A stretch of DNA of 35,214 nucleotides from Pseudomonadota bacterium (GTDB lineage: Bacteria > Pseudomonadota > Gammaproteobacteria > Burkholderiales > Burkholderiaceae_C). Position numbers and translations under genes: made by a program. Under the pieces are notes generated by a model. It was not told where the DNA came from, made no database searches, and worked only from the letters and a program-made list of their open reading frames with translations. Shown here in pieces: positions 1 to 6,592 of the stretch (position 1 is the first letter of the stretch; each line of letters begins with the position of its first letter). The stretch covers positions 1 to 35,214 of the forward strand of contig JAKBBP010000028.1 of the NCBI GenBank assembly GCA_021808445.1. The letters are read 5' to 3'.

Positions 1-448
1 TGACCGTGCCCAGCACGTCCCGGCTGTTGCGGTAGCGCAGCCAGCCGAGCTTGGGCAAGAACACGCGCCCGTTGTCCTGATCGAGCTTGATCTGCTTCGG
101 ATCGGGGTAACGGAAACTGTCGCTCTGCTCCTTCTTCTTGAAGCGCGGGAAGTCGGCGCGCTTGGAGAAGAAGTTGGAATACGCCCGCTCCAAGTCCTTG
201 AGCGTTTGTTGCAGCGGGTGGATGGGTGCATCGGAGAGCCAGGGTGTCTCGGCACCGTTGCGCCAGCCGGTGAGTTCCTTGCACAGCGCCGCGTAGCCCA
301 GCTTCTTCTCGCCGCGATCAAAGCGCTCCTTCTGCAAGGCCAACGCCTTGTTGAACACGAAGCGGCACGACCCCGCGAAGCGGCGCATCTGGCGCTGCTG
401 TTCGCCGGTTGGCATGAGTTCGAACTTGAAGGCTTGGAGACGCTGCAT
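1..448 (-). CDS. tnpB: IS605 OrfB-type TnpB, N-terminal part, cut by the window edge
   Basis: About 149 codons of the RNA-guided nuclease family TnpB are visible, reading leftwards off the window. The start shows the usual family opening, MQRLQAFKFELMPTGEQ, followed by FAGSCRFVFNKAL and a later FPRFKKKEQSDSFRYPD block, both hallmarks of the OrfB N-terminal helix-turn-helix/wedge region. The RuvC acidic residues and zinc finger would lie beyond the edge, so whether the protein is intact cannot be judged. It is divergent from tnpA with only 23 nt between the two start codons, which is the IS605-type arrangement. Family knowledge says TnpB is not needed for transposition itself and cuts DNA guided by an RNA made from the element's right end; that end is outside the window. 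Confidence 0.9.
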   Translation of the reverse strand, partial: MQRLQAFKFELMPTGEQQRQMRRFAGSCRFVFNKALALQKERFDRGEKKLGYAALCKELTGWRNGAETPWLSDAPIHPLQQTLKDLERAYSNFFSKRADFPRFKKKEQSDSFRYPDPKQIKLDQDNGRVFLPKLGWLRYRNSRDVLGTV

Positions 449-471
449 ATCCTGAAATATGCTCTTGGTCT

Positions 472-945
472 ATGCCCGATGACAACGATATTCGCCATGG
501 GCGGCAATGTTTTTTCAAGATGCACGTTCATTTGGTCGTTGTCGCGAAGTATCGCCGCAAAGTGTTCGACGGCGACGCCATCGACCGGCTGCGCATCCTC
601 TTCGCCAAGACCTGTGCCGACTTCGAGGCGCAACGGATCGAGATGGACGGCGAGGACGACCATGTGCATCTGCTGGTCGAGTACCTGCCCAAGGTAGCCG
701 TCTCCCATGTCGTGAACAGCCTCAAGGGCGTGTCCAGCCGCATGCTGCGCAAGGAGCGGCCCGACATCCAGAAACGCTACTGGAAGGGCGTGCTGTGGTC
801 GCCGTCGTACTTCGCTTCGTCTTGCGGCGGCGCTCCGATCTCTATCGTGCAACAGTACATCGAACAGCAGCAGACGCCACACGAAAACCCCAGGACGGCT
901 ACGCCGTCCGCGCGATCCTCCCCCGCCCTGAACGGCGGGGCTTGA
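472..945 (+). CDS. tnpA: IS200/IS605-family Y1 transposase TnpA
   Basis: Full-length 157-residue single-strand DNA transposase. The opening RHGRQCFFKMHVHLVVVAKYRR is typical of the family. The metal-binding HUH motif is H64-V-H66 in DDHVHLLVEY, and the catalytic tyrosine is Y129 in SIVQQYIEQQ, close to the positions known for the IS608 enzyme. The start at 472 keeps the conserved RHGR segment. The C-terminal tail after Y129 is encoded by DNA that also forms two perfect hairpins (893-909 and 921-940), so the last codons overlap the element's subterminal recognition structures. All key residues are present, so the enzyme could be active. It pairs divergently with tnpB. Confidence 0.93.
   Translation: MPDDNDIRHGRQCFFKMHVHLVVVAKYRRKVFDGDAIDRLRILFAKTCADFEAQRIEMDGEDDHVHLLVEYLPKVAVSHVVNSLKGVSSRMLRKERPDIQKRYWKGVLWSPSYFASSCGGAPISIVQQYIEQQQTPHENPRTATPSARSSPALNGGA
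893..940. repeat. Paired hairpins at the tnpA end of the IS605-type element
   Basis: There are two perfect inverted repeats. GGACGGC (893-899) and GCCGTCC (903-909) enclose TAC. CCCCGCC (921-927) and GGCGGGG (934-940) enclose CTGAAC. IS200/IS605 transposases recognise imperfect or perfect subterminal hairpins on single-stranded DNA, and a C-rich/G-rich stem around CTGAA followed by CTTGACGCG is common at ends of this family. The tnpA stop codon lies at 943-945, just after the second stem, so the element boundary is expected shortly beyond. The exact cleavage site was not identified. Confidence 0.6.
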
Positions 946-1144
946 CGCGCACCGGGTCAGTCAGCGAGAGTGCGTCCTGCTGGTAGGCTGCCCCCACGGG
1001 CGAGGACAGAGCCTGAATGATGAGGAGCAGAGCAGATGAGCAGAAGACCCCGGCGGAACCACACGGGTGTCTCGCACGTAGCGACTTGCTTTCAGCATTC
1101 GGCCAGACCACGAAACGAAGCGGATTTGTATCGGAGTCAACCAA
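946..1144. other. Non-coding tail of the inserted element
   Basis: This is about 200 nt between the transposase end and the tRNA-derived scar. No convincing reading frame, ribosome binding site or RNA gene was seen. GGATTTG at 1122-1128 is the reverse complement of CAAATCC at 1149-1155 inside the tRNA fragment. Such a pair could belong to an integrase core site, but it may also be chance. Confidence 0.4.
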
Positions 1145-1168
1145 GGTTCAAATCCGGCCCCCGCAACC
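1145..1168 (+). other. 3' fragment of an initiator tRNA (putative att site of an integrative element)
   Basis: The 24 nt from GGTTCAAATCC through GGCCCCCGCAACC match, from memory, the T-loop, 3' T-stem and 3' acceptor strand of bacterial tRNA-fMet. The acceptor half CCCCGCA would pair with the CGCGGGG that starts initiator tRNAs. Upstream sequence does not continue the tRNA: the 5' T-stem becomes CAAGG, and no anticodon arm or 5' acceptor is present. Integrases that use tRNA genes leave exactly this kind of 3' copy at the far end of the element, followed by the native terminator. The island would lie to the left. Identity to this strain's own tRNA-fMet cannot be tested here. Confidence 0.6.
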
Positions 1169-1179
1169 CAATCAGTACG

Positions 1180-1212
1180 CAAACGCCGACCTCGTGTCGG
1201 CGTTTGTCTTTT
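1180..1212 (+). terminator. Rho-independent terminator following the tRNA fragment
   Basis: Perfect 11-bp stem: CAAACGCCGAC (1180-1190) and GTCGGCGTTTG (1196-1206), with loop CTCGT, followed by the T-rich run TCTTTT. Its position immediately after a tRNA 3' end suggests it is the original terminator of the tRNA gene. Confidence 0.85.
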
Positions 1213-1252
1213 CCAGGGTCGGTCGTTGCGCAGCATGCCGCCCAAGAGCTCC

Positions 1253-1660
1253 CTACCCGAGCCGCTCCACGGGGGGCAACAGGGTCAGAGCCTGCGCGCG
1301 CTTGGCCAGGCGGCGGTCGAAGGTCGCGAAGCCCGAGGCACGGCGGCTGCGAGCCACGTGCAGCGAGTCGGCGAAATCCAGCCCTTGGTCGAAGGCATCG
1401 ACGGCCATCAGGACGGCGTCGCGGTCCTCGAGCGTGACGTGCTCGATGCCCACCAGCGCGCGGAACACGCGCGAGATGTCGCGCCGGGGGAGTTCGTAGA
1501 AACCTCGCATCACCCACTCCAGCTCCAGCAGGACCGTCACCGAGACGAAACAGCGCTCGGCGAGAGCCTGGACGGCCAGGGGCCTCTGCCTTGCAGCTTG
1601 TGGGTCGTCGTCGTCGTCGATGAAGAATCGCGCCAGGACATTCGTGTCCAGGGCCTTCAC
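1253..1660 (-). CDS. vapC: VapC-type PIN-domain toxin ribonuclease
   Basis: 135-residue PIN-domain protein. The acidic residues expected for metal binding are present: D5 in LDTNVLARFF, E46 in VTVLLELEWV, D98 in FADSLHVA and D115 in FATFDRRL. VapC toxins are Mg-dependent endoribonucleases that commonly cut tRNA or rRNA; the target here is unknown. The GTG start overlaps the antitoxin stop codon (GTGA), so the pair is translationally coupled. A run DDDDDP at residues 15-20 is slightly unusual. All catalytic positions are intact, so the toxin is probably functional. The pair sits directly next to the tRNA-derived scar, on the presumed chromosomal side. Confidence 0.9.
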   Translation of the reverse strand: MKALDTNVLARFFIDDDDDPQAARQRPLAVQALAERCFVSVTVLLELEWVMRGFYELPRRDISRVFRALVGIEHVTLEDRDAVLMAVDAFDQGLDFADSLHVARSRRASGFATFDRRLAKRAQALTLLPPVERLG

Positions 1661-1920
1661 GACTTGCCCCGCCGCGAACGGGTCAAGGTCGAGGCGGGGT
1701 CGAAGTCCTCAAGGTGACGTGGAACACCACGCGCCGCAGCCTTGACCATGCCCGCCAGACCACTCAGATCGGCCGTTGGCACAGACCGTACGACGCGCAG
1801 CTTCAGCCCGTCAGCCTCCTCGATCACTTCGAGGCGGGAACCTGCGCCCATGCCGAGCCGACGCCGCAGGGCAGCGGGCAACACGATCTGGCCCTTGGAA
1901 GAAACGAGCAGCGTCGACAT
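1657..1920 (-). CDS. vapB: AbrB/SpoVT-type antitoxin paired with VapC
   Basis: 87-residue antitoxin. The swapped-hairpin AbrB fold is recognisable from VSSKGQIVLPAALRRRLGMGAGSRLEVIEEADG near the N-terminus, which binds DNA. The C-terminal part, ending HLEDFDPASTLTRSRRG, would wrap and inhibit the toxin. The start at 1920 is preferred over longer in-frame starts because GGAG stands about 7 nt upstream and the protein then begins directly with the DNA-binding fold. It overlaps vapC by 4 nt. Autoregulation is expected for the family, and a palindrome at 1964-1976 is a candidate operator. Confidence 0.9.
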   Translation of the reverse strand: MSTLLVSSKGQIVLPAALRRRLGMGAGSRLEVIEEADGLKLRVVRSVPTADLSGLAGMVKAAARGVPRHLEDFDPASTLTRSRRGKS

Positions 1921-1951
1921 GTGGGTCTCCAGCCTCGTTGGAACGATCAGG

Positions 1952-1976
1952 ATCATAAAACGTCTTACATAGTAAG
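1952..1976 (-). promoter_or_regulatory. Candidate vapBC promoter and operator palindrome
   Basis: CTTAC-ATA-GTAAG (1964-1976) is a perfect palindrome about 45 nt upstream of the vapB start. On the minus strand TATGAT (1957-1952) resembles a -10 hexamer. The -35 region is poor, and the palindrome would lie between the two promoter elements. Binding there by VapB would repress transcription. This is inference from position and symmetry only. Confidence 0.4.
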
Positions 1977-2094
1977 GCCATTGTTCCCTGACAACGCCCT
2001 CGAGCGGCGAAGGGACTCTGGATGCAGGGGGGCGCGGCATCGGCTACGACAATGCCTACGGCTATCACCACCGCCACGCTTACTGGAGAACACT

Positions 2095-2544
2095 TTGAGC
2101 AATATGGTCTTTTGCCGCGCATGCGGTACCCAGATCCACGAAACCGCCCCTGCCTGCCCGAAATGTGGCGCGCCCACGGGCGCGCCCACCGTTGCGTCCC
2201 CCCGGGAGGCGGAGATTCCCGCCGGGGTCAAGGGATGGTCCTGGGGCGCGTTCCTGCTGAACTGGATCTGGGCCATCGGCAACAGCGTGTGGATCGGCCT
2301 GCTGTGCCTGATTCCCTACGTGGGCTTCATCATGGCGATCGTGCTGGGCTTCAAGGGCCGCGAGTGGGCCTGGAAGGCCCGGAAGTGGGACTCGGTCGAA
2401 GAATTCAACCGGGTGCAGAGGAAGTGGTCCAGGTGGGCCTTGATCATCGTCCTGGGCGCAGTGGCCATCGGCGTCCTGGCCGCCATTGCCATTCCTGCCT
2501 ACCAGCAATACGAGATGCGCGCCGGGATGGCGCAGATGCGATAA
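2095..2544 (+). CDS. Zinc-ribbon membrane protein with a pilin-like hydrophobic C-terminus
   Basis: 149 residues. The N-terminus carries a zinc ribbon with two CxxC pairs (FCRACG and CPKCG). Next come two hydrophobic segments (about residues 48-80, including GAFLLNWIWAIGNS and GLLCLIPYVGFIMAIVLG), then a charged WAWKARKW stretch. The last hydrophobic segment, ALIIVLGAVAIGVLAAIAIPAYQQYEMRA, echoes the type IV pilin consensus GILAAIAIPAYQ. A TTG start at 2095 is chosen because GGAGA lies 6 nt upstream and it gives MSNMVFCRACG; ATG 2104 is the alternative. No pilin glycine-Phe processing site is visible, so processing by prepilin peptidase is unlikely. Function is unknown, and it is probably an inner-membrane protein. 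Confidence 0.75.
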   Translation: MSNMVFCRACGTQIHETAPACPKCGAPTGAPTVASPREAEIPAGVKGWSWGAFLLNWIWAIGNSVWIGLLCLIPYVGFIMAIVLGFKGREWAWKARKWDSVEEFNRVQRKWSRWALIIVLGAVAIGVLAAIAIPAYQQYEMRAGMAQMR

Positions 2545-2548
2545 GGCC

Positions 2549-2580
2549 TGGTCGGGCCTGACGCAAGGCAGGCCCGACCA
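2549..2580 (+). terminator. Stem-loop after the zinc-ribbon gene
   Basis: Perfect 12-bp inverted repeat: TGGTCGGGCCTG (2549-2560) and CAGGCCCGACCA (2569-2580), with an 8-nt loop, starting 4 nt after the stop codon. There is no T-run, so termination could be inefficient or the structure may protect the transcript end. Confidence 0.6.
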
Positions 2581-2896
2581 TCCACGGGCCCCCGCGGCGG
2601 TTTCTACGAGCGGCCGGCGTGGTTTTTCTTACGATTATCTTACGTCTCGAATCCGGCGATGCTCCGGATTATTAATGTCGTGTAGCGGCGTATTTTTCAA
2701 CATTACTCCACGCCGGGCGCTCAGAGTGTGCGAAGGGCCTGCTGCTGGCGCAACCGGGTTGCCTGGATCAGTATATTTTTGTTACTCGCATTCCCCCTCA
2801 ACCGCGGGAAGAACAATTCAAGGCCGCTGCTAAGCTCATCGCCACTCTTTGAATCAAGAGTAACGATATATTCAACGCGACCTAGGAGTTGGGATT
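2581..2896. other. AT-richer intergenic region upstream of the lipoprotein gene
   Basis: This region is distinctly less GC-rich than its surroundings. It contains a CTTACG direct repeat (ATTAT between copies, about 2629-2645). It also has a perfect stem AATCCGG/CCGGATT (2650-2656 and 2664-2670) followed by ATTAATG, and several T-rich tracts. AGGAG at 2884-2888 is the ribosome binding site of the next gene. No gene was seen. The base composition and length suggest a regulated promoter region or foreign DNA, but no known regulator site was recognised. Confidence 0.5.
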
Positions 2897-4570
2897 ATGT
2901 TGAGGAGAATACTGGTGGCAGTGGGACTTGCACTCTCGCTGACCGCTTGCGGGGGTGGTGGGGGAGGCAGCAGTTCGCCGAGCACGCTGTCGGAGACGGT
3001 CAACGCCACGGTGCTGGGCCTCAGCGGAGGGACCCTGGCCCTGACCGATGGCACGGATTCGGCCAATGTGACCGCGAACGGCACCTACACCTTCAAGACG
3101 GCGCTGGCGGTCGGCACGACCTACAACGTCACGGTCGCCACGCAACCCGCGGGCGAAACCTGCACCGTCAGCAACGGCAGTGGCACGGTGAGCAGCTCCG
3201 GCACGATCGACGTGTCGATCCAGTGCGCGTTGAATCCCTCCGCGGTGACCACCAGCACCTCCACCGGGTTCTCGGTGCTTGCCGCCGGCTCGACCCGGGT
3301 GGCCTTCCTGCCGGTGGGCAGCGGCGTCGCCCCGCTCAACCTGGGCAGCGCACTGGGCAGCACGAGCCCCATGACGTCCGCGGCCCGCTCGCTGGCGGCG
3401 GCGACCGCGGCCACGACCACCATCGCCCTGCCCTTCACTCCGGATGCCTGCGCGGTGGACGGCAGTGCGCTGAAGGCGGTCTGCATCGCGCTGAACTCGC
3501 CGCAACTGGCGGTGCTCGACCTGTCCCGCTTCGTCGCGACGCTGAATCCGGCTGACGTGGCGGTGCAGACGGTGACCCTGAGCGACATCAGCAACCTGGC
3601 CACTGCGTCGTTCTCGGGCGATACCTGCCTGACCTGTGGCGTGGTCATCGTGCCCAACGCGAGCACCCCCGGCGCGGCCCAGATCGTGGTGTCGGCCAGC
3701 GATGGCTACCACGTCTACGGCTACCCGGCCGCCGGCGCATCGACCATCACCGCGGGCAAGGTGTACAACATTCCCATCAGCGAGAACCTCGCCGTGGATG
3801 TGGCGCATGATCGCCTGATCGCCCCCGACTACACGGCGACGGGCGGCAGCCATGCGATCAACATCGTCGACCTCAAGAGCGGCAATGTCTACACCTGGAA
3901 CCAGCCGGCCTGCAGTTCCCTGACCGACGCGACCCAGCAGGAGCTGTGCGCTTCCTTTGGCTTCGACTCGATCGATTCGTCGGCCATCGACCCGGCCACC
4001 GATGTGCTCGTGCTGCAAACCGAGAGTGGCAGCGAGGTCGCTGAACTCGACCTGAGCCAGGCCGCCTTCACGGCGGGCAGCGCTGGCGCCAACGGAAGCT
4101 TCACGGCGCCCTACCAGTATGCGTCGATGAACAACACCTCGTATGGAGACATGAGCGGATCGCTGATCTCCGGTCTGGGCGACGACCTGTTCACCGGTTC
4201 GGAATTCACCGGCGATGCCTATGTCAGCGTGGCGCAACTTCCGACGGCCGGCGGCAGCGGCGGCAACTTCCCGGGCACGCCGGCGATGAATCCGGTGTAC
4301 GTCGACCTGACGACCCTGCTCGGCAACATGGGCACATCCGCGCCCTGCGCCAGCTTCACCGGGGCCAACGACCCGCACAACGAAGCGACGACGCTGTCGA
4401 TCGGCGGGCGCCAGTACGGGCTGTATGCTTCCAACACCAACAACTGCGTGGCCCTGATCGACCTGAACGCGCTGGCGAGCGAGCCGCGTGACTCGGTCAA
4501 CACGAACCAGGTCGCAAGTTCGGTGAACCTGACCGGGACGGGTGTCGTACAGTACTTCTCCGTACCCTGA
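2897..4570 (+). CDS. Large secreted lipoprotein, beta-propeller-like
   Basis: 557 residues. A lipoprotein signal with lipobox LTAC puts the lipidated cysteine at residue 18, followed by a flexible GGGGGGSSSPS linker. Residues about 34-110 form a single copy of a bacterial extracellular repeat with LSGGTLALTDG, ANGTYTFKTAL and QPAGETCTVSNGSG, known from other proteobacterial Gly-rich lipoproteins. The remainder has repeated short strands such as PQLAVLDLSRF, HAINIVDLKSGNVY and NCVALIDLNAL, resembling YncE/NHL-type propellers. Paired cysteines suggest disulphides in the periplasm or outside the cell. AGGAG stands 8 nt before the ATG. It is a single-gene unit and its function is unknown; a surface adhesin or binding protein is possible. 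Confidence 0.8.
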   Translation: MLRRILVAVGLALSLTACGGGGGGSSSPSTLSETVNATVLGLSGGTLALTDGTDSANVTANGTYTFKTALAVGTTYNVTVATQPAGETCTVSNGSGTVSSSGTIDVSIQCALNPSAVTTSTSTGFSVLAAGSTRVAFLPVGSGVAPLNLGSALGSTSPMTSAARSLAAATAATTTIALPFTPDACAVDGSALKAVCIALNSPQLAVLDLSRFVATLNPADVAVQTVTLSDISNLATASFSGDTCLTCGVVIVPNASTPGAAQIVVSASDGYHVYGYPAAGASTITAGKVYNIPISENLAVDVAHDRLIAPDYTATGGSHAINIVDLKSGNVYTWNQPACSSLTDATQQELCASFGFDSIDSSAIDPATDVLVLQTESGSEVAELDLSQAAFTAGSAGANGSFTAPYQYASMNNTSYGDMSGSLISGLGDDLFTGSEFTGDAYVSVAQLPTAGGSGGNFPGTPAMNPVYVDLTTLLGNMGTSAPCASFTGANDPHNEATTLSIGGRQYGLYASNTNNCVALIDLNALASEPRDSVNTNQVASSVNLTGTGVVQYFSVP

Positions 4571-4600
4571 GCGCAGGCGCCGGGCCGCCACGGCCTGGTC

Positions 4601-4670
4601 CCGCCCGGGCCCACCGACCCGGGCGGCATGAGCATCGGAGAGTTCGAGTCAGGCCGCCATTGCGGCCTGA
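4601..4670 (+). terminator. Two stem-loops between the lipoprotein gene and the caspase operon
   Basis: CCGCCCGGG (4601-4609) pairs with CCCGGGCGG (4618-4626). TCAGGCCGC (4649-4657) pairs with GCGGCCTGA (4662-4670) around a CATT loop. Both are perfect. Neither is followed by a strong T-run. They most likely insulate the upstream transcript from the operon that begins at 4728. Confidence 0.5.
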
Positions 4671-4727
4671 TCTGTCATGGGCCGGCGCCGGCGAGCCTGA
4701 ACCGAACCTGCACGAAAAGCACTTCCG

Positions 4728-5411
4728 ATGGTGACGAGCGCGGACTTTCAGCGACTACGCGAACTGTGGGCCGATCGCCACGGCGCCACGCAAGAGCAAT
4801 GGCATGAGCTGTTCCGACGGGTCGAGGCCGTGTTGCGACGCGCCCGCATCCTGGAGGGCCTGGACCGTGCGGACATGGTCCAGGGCTATTTTTGCGATCG
4901 CGTGCTCTGCGGGCGGGGTGCGTCGATCCCTGACCATGAGGCGGCCTTGCTGGCCTGGTTTCAGCGCTACCAGCTGGACCAGCTCTCCCGGGAACGCCCG
5001 GGGGATCTTTCCTGGGACGAGAGCTGCGAGGGCTGCCAGGGCGCTCCCGTGGTCGATGCTCCGGATCCCGGGGCCGAGCTGTTCCGTCACCAGCGAGCCG
5101 CCCGCATCTCGGCCTTTTTCGAGAGCCTGAGCGAGGACGAGCGTGTCTTGCTGCAGGTTTCTCATTGCGACGGCGAGTCCGTTCTATCGGTGCAGGACCA
5201 GTACCGTATCCGCAGTGCGCACTACCGGAGCAAGCAGTTGGGCATCGTGCTGGGCAGGAACACCCTGCCCGAGGAATGGGGACGAAGCAAGATCGGGCGT
5301 ATGGTGGCCGAACTGGGGCTGAGGATCGACGCGACGATGGGCGAGGACCTGCTCCAGGTGTTCCGGCTCCTGTGCGAGCGGGCCCGTCAATGGTGGGAGG
5401 CGCGCGCATGA
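4728..5411 (+). CDS. Sigma-70-like (ECF-type) protein heading the caspase operon
   Basis: 227 residues. By eye, residues about 15-90 resemble sigma region 2: LRRARILEGLDRADMVQGYF, then a helix ALLAWFQRYQLDQLSRERP. Residues about 133-175 resemble region 4: LSEDERVLLQVSHCDGES then YRIRSAHYRSKQLGI. The match is distant, so a sigma factor is plausible but not proven; a sigma-derived DNA-binding regulator is the alternative. A C-terminal helical extension of about 50 residues (GRSKIGRMVAELG to CERARQWWEARA) goes beyond region 4. Its stop codon overlaps the next start (ATGA). The next gene encodes a single-pass membrane protein, which fits a sigma/anti-sigma pair. No strong ribosome binding site is seen before ATG 4728. 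Confidence 0.65.
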   Translation: MVTSADFQRLRELWADRHGATQEQWHELFRRVEAVLRRARILEGLDRADMVQGYFCDRVLCGRGASIPDHEAALLAWFQRYQLDQLSRERPGDLSWDESCEGCQGAPVVDAPDPGAELFRHQRAARISAFFESLSEDERVLLQVSHCDGESVLSVQDQYRIRSAHYRSKQLGIVLGRNTLPEEWGRSKIGRMVAELGLRIDATMGEDLLQVFRLLCERARQWWEARA

Positions 5412-6592
5412 CGGCTGGATCGCTCACACCCACGCTGGCAAGCATCGAGCGGGGCCTGTTCGGGCCTGCCGAGACGGAGCGCGAACCGGTGCCGACCATT
5501 GCCGATCCTGCGCCGGCCGTGCCCATGGGGCCTGCGCTGCAAGCCCTGATCGCGCGCCGCGCGGCCAGCGCGGAGCATCGTCGCCTGCACGACCCCAGCG
5601 GCACGCGGCCGTTCAGGGCCCAGGCGGGCGAGCTGTGGTGGCTGCGCCTGCCCGCGGGAGGGGAGCAGGCGGTGGCTCTGCTGGTGCGGAGGGTGGACGG
5701 CCTGCAGGCCCATGGCTGGCTGAGCGCTGGAGAGAGCCTGTACGCCGGCCCCCGGGACTGGGTGCTGCAGGACGGAGAGGTCGAGGGGGAACTCGACCCC
5801 CGGCTGGGCATGGTGCAATTGTGGAACCCGGTCACGGTTCCCCTTTCGAGGCTGGTCGAATTCGCCGCGCGCCTGCGCGCATCCAGCCTGCGTGACATCG
5901 AGCGCCTGGCCCTGGCGCCCGAGACGCCCCTGCAGCTCCGCCCGGCACCGGGACGTGTCGGCTGGCTGCAAAGCGACGGCGTCGGCCGGGTGTGCGGAAC
6001 GCCCCTGGGCGAGCAGGACCCCAGGCTCCCGTATCAGGCACTGTATCGACGCCTGGCCCTGCTGCTGGGCAAGCCGCAGCACGAGGCCGGGCAAGAGGCC
6101 GGGCAAGAGGCCGGGCAAGAAGGCTGGCAAGAGGGCTGGCAAGAGGCCAGGTACGCGGCAGCCGAATCCATCGCCGCGAGCAGGGCGCTCCCGCCGGAGC
6201 CAGCGAGACACGGCGCCAGGCCGCGGTTCGCGACGTGGAGACAAGCCGACTTCTGGCGCGGCGCGGCGACCGCGGCAGCTTTGCTGCTGGTGGTCGGCCT
6301 TCCCTACCTGGGCAGGCGCCAGCCGGGCGTGGTGTCCCCACCCCCCGCGGTGGTGGCCGAGCGGGGCCTGGCCCCGCAAGCCGGCCGCGTCCTGTTTGTC
6401 GTGCATTTCGCCCCCGGCACGACCCTGGGGATGCTCACGGTCTGGCTGCAACAGGCCGGCATGGAAGTGGTCTCGGGTCCCGATGTCCAGCAGGCCTACG
6501 TGCTGGCCGCGCCCGCGGCGCAGGCCGCGAAGGTCCGCCGCCTGCTGAAAGGTTCGAAACTGGTGCTGATCTGGTCGGAAAAAGCCCCGTGA
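5408..6592 (+). CDS. Single-pass membrane protein, possible anti-sigma partner in the caspase operon
   Basis: 394 residues. The N-terminal about 280 residues look cytoplasmic, with a globular, Trp- and Arg-rich middle part (GELWWLRLPAGGEQAVALLVRR and GRVGWLQSDGVGRVCG). A low-complexity block of EAGQ/EGWQ repeats follows at about residues 226-247. One transmembrane segment lies at about 282-302 (FWRGAATAAALLLVVGLPYL). The periplasmic C-terminal domain (about 312-394) reads VLFVVHFAPGTTLGMLTVWLQQAG, then VSGPDVQQAYVLAAP, a pattern seen in periplasmic domains of some anti-sigma and protease-propeptide proteins. No zinc anti-sigma (HxxxCxxC) motif was found. It overlaps both neighbours by 4 nt, so all three proteins are probably made together. 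Confidence 0.65.
   Translation: MTAGSLTPTLASIERGLFGPAETEREPVPTIADPAPAVPMGPALQALIARRAASAEHRRLHDPSGTRPFRAQAGELWWLRLPAGGEQAVALLVRRVDGLQAHGWLSAGESLYAGPRDWVLQDGEVEGELDPRLGMVQLWNPVTVPLSRLVEFAARLRASSLRDIERLALAPETPLQLRPAPGRVGWLQSDGVGRVCGTPLGEQDPRLPYQALYRRLALLLGKPQHEAGQEAGQEAGQEGWQEGWQEARYAAAESIAASRALPPEPARHGARPRFATWRQADFWRGAATAAALLLVVGLPYLGRRQPGVVSPPPAVVAERGLAPQAGRVLFVVHFAPGTTLGMLTVWLQQAGMEVVSGPDVQQAYVLAAPAAQAAKVRRLLKGSKLVLIWSEKAP
6083..6148 (+). repeat. 12-nt in-frame tandem repeat in the membrane protein gene
   Basis: GAGGCCGGGCAA occurs three times exactly (6083-6118). It is followed by GAAGGCTGGCAA (6119-6130), GAGGGCTGGCAA (6131-6142) and a partial GAGGCC. The repeat encodes EAGQ three times, then EGWQ twice. 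The unit is a multiple of three, so copy-number change would alter linker length without a frameshift. Confidence 0.95.

Noticed and set aside
1097-1175. A complete tRNA gene ending at the fMet-like 3' sequence
   Set aside because: No 5' acceptor strand, D-arm or anticodon arm is present upstream, and the 5' T-stem is mismatched. Only the 3' 24 nt fit.
2031-2099. A protein tail reading GIGYDNAYGYHHRHAYWRTL just before the zinc-ribbon gene
   Set aside because: Looks like the end of a His/Tyr-rich protein, but no start or upstream continuation with protein character was found. Possibly a gene remnant, but too short to support.
2746-2766. A sigma-54 promoter upstream of the large lipoprotein gene
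   Set aside because: TGGCGC and TTGC are present, but 12 nt separate GG from GC instead of the required 10.
2882-4591. A 569-codon open frame antisense to the lipoprotein gene
   Set aside because: Arg/His/Gly-rich translation without motifs, the usual by-product of GC-rich codon use. The sense strand has a signal peptide, lipobox and ribosome binding site.
6083-6148. A CRISPR-like array
   Set aside because: The repeats are directly adjacent 12-nt units within a reading frame, with no spacers. No other spaced repeats were found in the window.
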